64,000 bases of DNA. Origin: Cyclina sinensis. Taxonomy: Eukaryota; Mollusca; Bivalvia; Venerida; Veneridae. A program made the translations under genes and the position numbers. Below the pieces are notes generated by a model. It was not told where the DNA came from. It made no database searches and saw nothing but the letters and a program-made list of their open reading frames with translations. Shown here piece after piece: positions 11,603 to 23,600 of the stretch (the first letter of the stretch is position 1; every line of letters begins with the position of its first letter). Where the stretch lies: positions 39,602,770 to 39,666,769 of the forward strand of contig JAAONU010000014.1 of the NCBI GenBank assembly GCA_012932295.1, read 5' to 3'.

Positions 11603-14600
11603 TCAGTATTTTGATTTCTTCCTATCATCTCCCCTGTAGTCTTCTCCTTTTCTTTTGTTCATAATGTTCTGTATCTGTTGCCACTGTCGGTCAAACTCCG
11701 CCTTCTCGTCTTTGGGACCTGCCCTCCGTGTTTTACGCCCATCGGACATTTTGACTCCATACTGAAAGGCAGCTCTAAGAAAGAAGAAAATAAATGTAAA
11801 GAATATTTATGAAGACATAAATACAGATTTTTTTGAAGTCAAACAATATCATGTTATTAACAAAAGGACTTTTCTTGAAAAATCCAGTACAGTTTTCAAA
11901 TCACCACTCAATCTAAATCACAAAAATCTAATCAGTTTTTGTATGTATAATTCCACATCATTTAATTTTTCCAATTGTCATTTACTTAGCTGCAACCCAC
12001 TCTTAAGGTCATGCACACTTTTTCTAATAACAGCATAAAGTAAAATAATAAAATAAAATATAAATGAGTTTTAATGCAAAATTACTACGAAACATTCAAT
12101 TTCACCACGGCTTTACACTCAGCAAAATACGTATACATTTCTTTACATTTAGCATAATGCATTAAAATAAATATTTGGCATAATGCATGTAAAGCTCTTA
12201 ACATAAAGCATAACACATATGCATGTCTCTATATCTGACACAATGTATTAAAATTGTTTTATATATAGTATAATGCGTATAAATTGCTTTATGTTTTGCA
12301 TAATATAAGAAATAGGTAAGCAGGTACAAACTTTGGTAAAGCCTCCTTATTTGCCATATAATCACTGTATTCTTCCTGAGTATCAAAATCCCAGCGGCCC
12401 ACTGGGCCTTTCTTATTTCCTTGGTCCATCTTTGTGTAGTCGACCTCATCATCAGAATCATCTACTGCATCAGCTGCCTCCTCCATACTGCCATAGAAAC
12501 AACAACAACATCACCATGGCAACAAATGATGTTATAATCTCTCATTATTGTTGACAAGTAGAAAAAAAGCATCATCTTGGAAAGCAAACCCATTATTTTA
12601 TCATCAATTTACCTAATACAGTATATTCAGAAATGGATATTTTAAATATAGCACCATGGAATTTCTCTTTATGAAACCTCTTCAATGTCAATAAATACCT
12701 TGCTAAAGTTTAGCTATTTCTTAATAACCAAGCAAATTTAATTCCTCAAGAATTAAGTCCTGAATAACTTAGTAAAACAACTGAATAAAATAAAAACAGC
12801 CTTGTCAAAACAATGTAGATTACTGCAAAAACAACCCTGCAGTATTTACTTAGCTGTATTCAGTCTGAAAAAGTAAACTTACCCAGGATAACATTCTGCA
12901 TAACTGTCTATTTCTGTTTTCTGTTTGAGCTTCTGAATTCTTTCTTCCTCCTTCTTGGCTGCTTTCCTAAATTGCAGAAGTATTTCTTATGAGATTTACT
13001 GGTAAAACTTTATAAAATTGCTATTAAAAATGGAATGAAAATCCAATTTTTCCATACTAAAAATATTGACTTTATTATAATTTTTGTCCGTTACACCACA
13101 AAATACACCAGACCTGTCAGAAAAAATTTCTGCAGGCAAACTTATCAGCTATTTTTTCCAAACTAAAAATAATGAATTTATTACAAATTTTTGTCCGTAA
13201 CACCAAAACACCACCTGTCAGAAAAAAATCCAAGTCCTTGTGGGATACAAACCCAAGCCCAGCCACTAAACATCAATGCTTATGTCTTAACATACAATAA
13301 AATAAGACTTCATTTAAAGATAGAACAAGCAAAATAACTCAAGCTTACTGGTCAGTGAATTCAGGTACAAAATACAGTACACCAACCTTTCTTTTTCTTC
13401 TTCCATCTCAGCAAAGCCCCTGTACCTATCAGTAACTGTCTTCACCAACTCCTTCACATTAGCACTGGGTCTGTTTCGATCTTCATCCTGTGTTAGAAAA
13501 GATGATGTTTTATATTCACTGAACTCAATTTCTTTGTTTAACTTTCTTTGACCTCAAATTAACAATATTCCTTTTCAAATATGATTGTGAGATAAAGTTA
13601 CATACACCTTCAAACCTTTAAAGTTTACATGTTAAATGTTAAAAGGATCTATGCCTGCTTCCAAAAATTCATAATCCACATTTTGTGGAGTGACAAGTGA
13701 ATGTACACAAGGAATGAAAATTTGCTGAATGAGGTCACATGAGGCTCTTTCCTTATACAGAGGCAATACTCAGTTCTTAATGTAGACAGCTAGTTTTCAC
13801 CAGTTTTACTGTATAAAGTTAATTTAACTCACCTCCTCTGCTGGTTTTTCAAAGTAAGATTTTCGTTTCCGTTCTCCCTTCTCCTCTCTGCCCCTGTCGG
13901 ATCGTCCACGATCTCTGTCTCTATCACGATCTCTACGATCACGATCCCTTTCACGATCCTTATCACGGCGATCCCTTTAAAGACAAATAATATGACACTC
14001 AGTAATTTTTCACTGAATTTTTAAAGTTTCTTTTAAAACAAACTTATCAATACCTAAGATTTATTTCATAAAAAAACATATTTAATCTCTAAAAAATCCT
14101 TTTACTCCAAATTTTCAAGCCAAATGTAAGAAGACAGCTTCCATAACACTGCCCTTTGAGAAAAAAAAAAACACTGAAATATACTAAATCTGATCTAAAA
14201 ATGAACAGAAAAGAAACGTGAGAATGAAAAATTTATGAAAGTATATTGAACTTAAACATTTGTAAAACTAATGACCTTTCTTTATTTTTTAACATCTACT
14301 GATTTCTTGCTTAGCAATCAACTTCAGTACAAACAAAAGGATTTATCAGAACAAATGGTAAAAAAAACCAAAAAGCTTGCTTTCCATGTTTTTTTTTTTT
14401 TAATACAGAACAGTAATTTGAACATATAAGTTCATTGTTACAGATAAATACAGCTGAATTCCCCCTCCCCCCCCCACCCCACCCCATTTTTTTGGCAGAA
14501 TCAAGTTTTTCTTCCTTATATTTCATTCATAAAAGTATTGCATGGACTGAAGATTCTTTTCATGGTACATATGTATTTAATTCTATTGTGATAAGCTCTG

Positions 14601-17600
14601 TCACTTTCAGCTGTATTATCATGAACTGCTATTTATTTCATAAAACGTTCAAAAATCATCTCAGGTAATTTAAAAGCATTAAGTAAAAGTATAACCTGTC
14701 CCTGTCTCTACGGTCTCGGTCCTCTCTATCTCTGTCTTTACCACGGTCCTTCCTATCCTTCGACTTCCCGATCGACGGTACATAGTCGGTCAGATCCGAA
14801 TAGATGCTGCAATGTAAACAGTTTTCCAAATCAGGCTAACATATTGTGAGGCGACTGTGAAGAAAATTTTAAGTCTAATAAAATAGAGAAGCCGACAGCC
14901 TGTTTTACTGTGAAATTGAACAAAAAAAATTAAAGAACGTATAACAAATTGCATGTACGTTATTTTTTACTTTTTCATCTTTGATACAAACTTGAAAAAC
15001 ATCAGTCAGTAAATTGATCTTAAGGGTCAGGCTTAAACTTAAAATTAACGAAGGAAAATAGATTCCATAACTTCATTTCTGTCAACACTCTCAAGATGTA
15101 TGAATTCTAATAAATAAAAATTTTAACAAGTTTATTTATCGTAAATTTTTTAAAAATAAGCTTGATTGAGAAAATGTGCTGCTTTGATGTAAAACACTTT
15201 TCTATAAAAGATTTTTTATACTCATATATACCAAATATTCTATTAATATTATTACATTTTTGGAAGGCCTTTCAAGAAAAAAACACTTACTTGTCATCAG
15301 CCCCTAACCCTTTTCCTTGCATTTTTTCCGACTCTCTTAATTTACCTGCAAATTTTAAAGGTTATTATTGGATTACAAGTGTAACATGTACAAAGTATGA
15401 TGAAAGTTTTCATTCCCTATAAATAGAAAGATTTATTCAACAACAAGTAACTCTGATTAAAGTCAGCAATTTAAGTCTATGATAAACTTTTACACATTTA
15501 CAGCTTTCAAGACCAGCGAAAACCTCTATGAATAGGCTGATTATATCTTAAACTCAAGCTATAAACAGATTTAATGAGATACATATGCAGCGTACAGATA
15601 TTAAATATTAGTTTCATAAAAAAAAGATATTATAATCTCAGTACGAGTTATTGAGTAACAATTAACAACTATTTTCAAACAAATCTACAATTTTTCCATT
15701 TGTGTGTTAAGCCACAAGTTTTGACAAAAATATGTCACTCTGTCCAATAATATTCTTTTTAGGTGATCTCTACTGAATCACTTTATTGATTTTACAGAAA
15801 TAAAATAGTTTTCAAAAAACACGACCTTTAAAAGAAATACTTTACTCAACACAGAAAAGAAGCTAAGGGACAACTATGAGAAAGTTTGTTTTTTCTTCTA
15901 GATAAAATTTTGCACTTCATTTCGCAGACAAAAAATGAAATACCTTTGAGTTTCTTCAGTTTCTTGCTCTCCCTACGTCCTTGTCTCAGATAGGACAGAA
16001 TCTGTGTCAGTTTGTTGATAACTATATCATTTGTTGTTAGGGTTGTTGACACCTGCAATACACACAGTACTATGTTTTATTTTTGTTTAGCAGAAAATCT
16101 GCTAACCTTTAGCATACAAATCACTTGAATTTTATCTGTTTATTGCATCATGGAAAACAGAATATGTATCCAAGAAAATGGAAACAGAATATGTATCCAA
16201 CAGTATTCCAGCTACCAGTAGTACAAAATAGCTAGGTGCACTCTGCCCTTTTTCTCTGAAACCCTGCTTTGACTTTAAAGACAGGACTTTTCATTTACCT
16301 ATTTCTTGTAGGTTTTGAGTAAATGGGCACTGATCTTGAATTATAAAGCACCAAATGTTTGAACAGAGTGAAGACATACCTGAATAAGTATTTAAAAATT
16401 TAGTATGTTTCATAAATGGTAAATCTGTGTATGCACTCTTTGTAGTTTTTCATGCTTTCAAACGCAGTTTTCCCAGCAGCATCCAATAATTTTTACTGGT
16501 CTTACCTGTTCATCATTTATTCATCAAAACAAAACAAAAATTTTTTCTTAATGATTCTGTAACTTACTCACTTGAGGCTCTGCCTTGTAAGTGATCAGTT
16601 GAATACACAACCAGTGTGAACAAGCAAGAACCAATCAAGACACTTGTTTTAACAGTCTATTTATAACTAAGTGCTACAGCAACTGAGTTACAATGGTGCA
16701 CTTTCTTATTTTACAAAATGTTATGTCTTTGTTTTTCTTTACTTATATAAACTTTGAAATGAAAACTGTACTTCCTACATATCTAAATTATTCCTACCAG
16801 TAGCATTCTTGTATTACCAGAAGTATTTCCAGAATATGTGATAATAATAAGTCTTAATTCCCCAACATATTTTTGTATCACCTTGGCATCTTCTACAATT
16901 AAACCTATTTAGTTCTAATGAAATGGTTACTGACATAAACAGAATGATAATAAGTATACCTCTAGACTGGGACAGTCAGCTTTGCTCCTGATAGTGGTGG
17001 TGGGAACATCAGAGTCTGCAAATTCATCCTCTAGATCTACAACATAAGCCATTCTCCCAGGAAGGAATAGGTCATTACGACCTACATCCTTAGATTTGAA
17101 CAGTGTTCTGAATATGTTCCTACCCATCTTTGTTTTGAACTGAAAGACCAGGTGTAAAACTTGGAGAAATATTCTTTGAACATATTAACACAGCAATATA
17201 TGTGGTTATTGACATACATGTAAAACATGTAGACAGTAGAGTATAATGTGGCTATAGAAACATTGCATGATCAAATGAGCCTTATAACTCATGACGCCAC
17301 TATCATAGAAATCTCCCTTGATAGCAGAGAAGGCACAAATGCCTTTTCATCAATCCTGTATCGTGCCCTTCCTTGCCCTTATTTTTCTATCCCATTCTTA
17401 CAGAAATGGGTCTACAGGCAGGCAATGATCAGTGAGAGGTTACAAAGCCTTCCAAGTAAGGAACTAACCACAGTTTCCATTTTTCTAATGTTAGAGAATT
17501 TTTAACATGTATCTTGGACATTCCAACTTTAGTACATGTTAATGACATGTATATACCTCACCTTCTCTACTGTCAGCTTTTACTGTAGTGTAACTTACTG

Positions 17601-20600
17601 AAAATAAAGACATTGGGCAAACCAGGCCTACTGCGTCCTACCAAATATTCGCACCCCCCACTCCACCAAAGAGGTGGGGGCATAAAAAACAAAAAGGAAG
17701 TTAAATGTTGGACCATTCAAAACTCACCTGTATATGTTCCTCGGGCTCCTCTTCTTTCTTCTCCTTGGTGTCTTGACTGACGGCTTTCTCCATTTCCTGT
17801 TCTTCCTGAAGTTCCTTGCTTGAGATCTCTGCTCGTACCTTCTCCAACAAAGCATAGTCAAGACCTAAGAACAAAAATTAGTGAAAAAACATACTTAATG
17901 CACAAACTAGTTACGGAAAACAGATTTACTATGAAGAGCTAGTTCAGAAACAGATCCAACATGTATTGTAATATTTTCAAAGAATTTGATTTTTTGGTGA
18001 GACTTAAACTCACATCATTCCATCAGTGAGAAGTACAGAAATTTGAAATAAGTTGCCTAACCACTCAACACTGAGGTAAGTACTGTGTTCTTATCATACA
18101 TGTTCTTTTATAAAATGATACAAATTAAAGACCATAAAATTTATCAGGACTGAGAACAGGTATGGTGTGACAGAAGATATTATAAGTATTAAAATTACCA
18201 CTTACTAAGTGTGAAAGAAGGGAAACCCAAATTTCTCCGGGAGACTTTTAAAACAGTATCTAGCTGTACTTGCCTTATACAGAAAAAAGGAACAAAAGGA
18301 CTGTCTGACACGTTAAAACAAGTAAGTTCAGACATTAAACACCAACCTTTTACCAAGTGAGTATGTTCCATATCACCACCAAGGTATTTGGATTCCTGGA
18401 TCACCTGCTTTCTGCGCTCAGCTAAATTTTCCACTGATTTGGCATCTGGTGCTACTGCCCTGTAGTCAGCTGTAGTACTGATTGAATCATTCTGGTCATC
18501 ATGCTGACCATCACGTCTCTCTCGTGCACGATCTCGATACTTTTCTGCCAACTCCTTCTGTCTTTCTTCCTCCAGTCTTTTCAGCTTTGCATAATAGCTT
18601 AAAGTGAACAGGTAAGTAAGTTCAAATTAAGTAAGTTTATTTTAACTTAGTGATGTTTTTAGAATTTCTTATTCAACTACATGTATTTTCACACCCTTTC
18701 TTAAACTCCAGGTAAAAATTAGTTACTTTTAATTAAGGTTGAAGAAAAATACATGCATGTAATTTGAAACAAATATAACACCGTCGATGCAACATTTTCC
18801 CATATTTCAATCTTAATAGCAGAACTCTTAAAAACTTATACAGTTTTAAATGAAAGTATAAGGAAACCATAACACTTCAGTCTCTGTTCTGTTATCAGGG
18901 CTCGACAAATGTTTTGGAAGAAACTCGTCCTGCAGGACAAGCAGCTCAGAATTCGTCCTGCTGCAATAAGTACTCGTCCTGTAGTTCACTTAGCAAAGCA
19001 ATAAACTGATAACTTTGTATAAATCGACTCCTCCTTGTTGAACATGCGCAGATTTTTGCATTGTGACATTAAAAAAAGAGATTCTGAGATTTTCACGTAA
19101 ACAACCATCTTTTTTAAAGCAATAAAATTTGGTGTGTGCGGTACATACCGGATTCTCCGCAGGGAGTTTTTAGCTACCTATGTGATCATAACGGAACTGG
19201 ACAGATTTTAGCACTTCATGCAATAAATCAACATCCGGTTTGCGCATCAGATGCAGGAATTATTTTATGAATTATGTTTCATTTCATGATTGTTTGAAAC
19301 TTGAATTTTATCATTTTTGGCCAGAAATTCCACTCGTCCTGCAGGACGAGCACTGCCGGAAGATCCACTTGCCCTTAGTCAATTTTTACTCGTAAATACG
19401 AGCGGACGAGTGGATTTGTCGAGCTCTGGTTATGTCAAAAACAAATACTCCTCACTAATGTAAATGAACATACTTACATTTTCTTTTTTCTTCTTCTCTC
19501 TGCAGGGTCATCACCTTCCTCAATATTTGCATCACTGTTTCTTCTGAAATAGTAAAAGAACAGTTTGTAAAACATTTCAGCAGTATCTGTGTCACTTCAC
19601 TGCTAGATATACAGTCAGTCTACCTCAAGCTACATGTATCTTGTCTATAAGGAGTCCTAACCCAGCTGTACCTGTGTCTTAATTGTTAAGCCAATAAACA
19701 ATTTGTTTTGTCGCAAGATGCCTCTAGTTGGATACTTCAACCATTCTGAGTTTCCATCAAGCGGTTTAACATATTAGTGAAATAAAGGGGACAAACTCTT
19801 TTACATACAGAAGTTTTCAATTTCTATGACTGGTAACAATATTTCTGAAATTTGATTATTAGAAATATGGAAGATCAGCAAAATTAATACATCACTAAAT
19901 GTTTCAAACAGAAGGAAATGCTTGTATTAAGTCTGAGTTAAAAATCACTTTACAAATAAACTGACATTCATATTTTTTTGAATTTAGCCATCATAAACAT
20001 TCACTGTCAGTATGACAAACGCCTGCAAATGATTCATATTTAGTTTTTTAAGAGACAGAAAAAAAGAATTTTAGATTCAGGTGACTCCTCTCGTACCTAA
20101 GGGGATCAAACCAGCAACATCTGAAGCCTTTGCCTGGTACATGTTTGTAACCACTTGACTAAGAATGTGAGTATAAACAAATGACTTCAAAATCAAGTTC
20201 TCATAGTTCTAAAAGGGTATTCAAGTAAAAACAAACAATACCTGACTGGGGCAGCTTTTGCACGAGATTCACCAGCTTTAGGAGCTCTTGGGGTCATCAA
20301 CATCTTCCTGAAGTCTGCATTGCTAAGTTGTTGGCTGGAATAGAAAAACATTATTGCACTGACACTAAATTGAGCATATTCATTATTTCTTGTGATTTCT
20401 CATTGCAGACACCACAAAACCTTTGAAGAAAATTCCTAAAGACGTAGACTTGATGAAACTGAACATCAAAAAAAATGAAGGCTTACTGTAAAGAAATAGT
20501 ATCATTTAGCCATTCATGCTACCAAGAAAGCAGGTGTTCATTTTTTTATAACAAGATCCTCCAACATAAATAATATCCATATGTAATTCAAAATGGTTAT

Positions 20601-23600
20601 CTGTGTGCAAAAGTTAAGCATTTTCATACAAAAGCTAAAAACCATCATTATGGTTAAAATGTCACTCATAAATTCTGCTCTTTCATTTGACAGATAACTT
20701 ACTGGTCCTCCCCTTCATGGTGTTCCTCAATGACCTCTGGTGGAGCCATTGGGTTAGAGAAACTCTCCATCCTCTCAAACTCTGGTCCTGAAATATTCAC
20801 AAAGACTTATCTAAACATTTTTTAATCAAAGGCTATCTATCTAAAACCATTCACATTTCTCTCTACTGCTCTACCCTTGCAATTTCATTTGGAAAAAGGC
20901 ACTTGTTGTCCACTTCAAAATTGAGATTGTCTTACAGACTTCTGACACTACTATGTAACAGTAGTGTTTTGCCATTTATTCCTAAAATGTTGCATATCAT
21001 TTCTTTTATGCCTCAAATGAACTCATAAATGACCATCACTAAGATACAACTTTCTACAGTTTATAAAATCAGAAGTGCAATTTCATCATACTTCTTAAAA
21101 GAATTTACAATCTTTATTGTTCACTTGGCTGTCTTAAGACACAATGTGACATATTTTCCAAATGTTAAGAGTGTTTTAGGTGGTTTCCTACAAGTATCCC
21201 AACACAATGATCACAACCACTTTTAATCAGCCCCAAAATGTTATTGTGAACCCTATTTACTATGATGGTTTAGGTTTAAAGAGGTCCAAATCTAGAAAGG
21301 CTCAATATCATAATGCCCAAATTTTAAAACTCAGTAGATTTCTTTTCTTCACTTTGCCTGAAACTTAGAATAGATACAATAAAATTCAAAAGACCAAAAT
21401 AATGGAGGACTGTTGTGACAAGATTTCTGTAACAACAATAATTATTTCACTACTTTAAATATAACTACATAAAACTTTTATTGATGGAAAAAAAATCACC
21501 TATCTTTCAAAAAATATCTCAATGAAGTTTAGGAAAAAAATAGTTTTCTGTTGATTTAAATCAGGTCAGAAATATGAAGCTTTACAAACCGAGTGTTTTG
21601 AAAAATTGAAAAGTAATAATTAAGATTACATGTGGGAATTCCAAAACTGTATCTGTCCAAGGGATTTTCAACAGCTGTCTGATTCAAATGTCCAAAACCT
21701 GTGTGCATGTATGTCTGTTATTTTATTTATTAACAGTTTGTTTTGTCTTATATTTGTGGGTAGAACTTCTATCCGTGGCCACTGCATCTCTTATAATTGG
21801 CAATTAATCACTCAAAAATAATGATATTTACTTGATATTTCCTACAACATTCATTTCTATGTCAATTGCTGGTTAAGAGGAAAATAATTCATGTTTATCT
21901 ATTCAATTTTTTCACACTGAATTCTATTTGTAGATGAATTTTCTCTCCATGAATAAAACTTTTTCTATCCATGTCTGATGCACTGATCATAACTGGTTAT
22001 TAGTCACTCAAAAATAATGATAATTAACTGACATTTCGTACATACATTTCTTTCTATGTATGTTACCTCTTTATACAAACAATCATGTATTCTATTTTAA
22101 TTATTCATAAGTTTTATCTGGTATATTCAATATTCTGTCCACTGACAGAATTTCTATACTAAGCAGGCACGTTGTCTGGGAATAGCTGTTAAGATGTGTT
22201 AAGTGCAAAGTTACTAGAATTTCAAAATAAAGGAAACTACAAAACTAAAGTTAAAAAGGTCAAAACAGTGTATAGATTTAGAACTGGTGGAAAGGATGCA
22301 GCTGCCCAGTAAAGGTGTCTATACTGGGACTAGCTTGCAAGGACACAGGTAGACCATTCCACAGATGAATACTTCTTGGGAAGAATGAGTGGGAATGATA
22401 TTGTGTCCTTGAATGTGGTATAAGATAGTTCAGGTTTCTTGTGGTAGTCAGGTGGTGATGGTCAACCCTAACAAGATTGTGTTGGATCTTATACAAACTA
22501 GAACTGTGTCCATAGGACACTGATGCCTCCACTATGCATAAGTGCTCATAAACAAGAGCATGTATATCCTGTATGTAAGATTTTTTCTGTACATATACCT
22601 AAAATGATCTACAGGTAACCTTATGTACATGTTAAATTAAATTAAAAATGTAAAATTTATATGTTCAATTATTTATATGGTATACAATGAAAAAATCAAC
22701 AAAGGGCCATAATTCTGTTAAATATGGTTACAGCAAAAATTCCTTCCTTTACTTCCATCTACACATTAAGGTTGTTCATCCCTGGAAGTTTAAGCAAAAT
22801 CTGTCATCTGGTTTAAGAGGAGTTGCGTTCACAAAATTTCTATATGGTATATAGTGAAAAAATCAACAAAGGGCCATAATTCTGTTAAATTTGGTCGCAG
22901 CAAAAATTCCTTCCTTTACTACCATCTACACATTAAGGTTGTTCATCCCTGGAAGTTTAAGCAAAATCTGCCATCCGGTTTATGAGGAGTTGCGTTCACA
23001 AAATTTCTACATAGTATATAGTGAAAAAGTCAACAAAGGGCCATAATTCTGTTAAATTTGGTCGCAGCAAAAATTCCTTCCTTTACTACCATCTACACAT
23101 TAAGGTTGTTCATCCCTGGAAGTTTAAGCAAAATCTGCCATCTGGTTTAAGAGGAGTTGCGTTCACAAGATTTCTGGACGTACGGACGGACGTACGGACG
23201 GACAAGTGCAACGCTATATGCTCCCCACTTTGTGAGGGCATAAAACGTGACAGAGCTGATGTTACGTCTTTGTTCTAAGGTTTGCCATTTTAGATCCAAC
23301 AACATTTGGGACACACTACTGGTGTAATTAAAATCATTAGTTACATATCTGGCGGCAGATCTTTGAACTTGTTGTTCTAATTTATAGATTAAATATTTTT
23401 GCCAAGGATGCCAAACCGTAGAACAGTATTCTAACTGGGGCCTTACATACGTTTTGTAGGCAGTTTCTTTGACCTTTTTATTTGAAGTTTTAACATTTCT
23501 TTTAATGAACCTGAGTGAATTTTTGGCTTTAGATGTTATGTTTTTGATGTGATTGGTCCAGGAAAGGTCTTTACTTATTGTTACGCCTAAATATTTAGCT

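Noticed and set aside
12198..12461. Extension of RED exon 14 into a hydrophobic C-terminus
   Set aside because: The frame runs past the GTTTGT donor into intron; splicing to 11,774 restores the conserved C-terminus.
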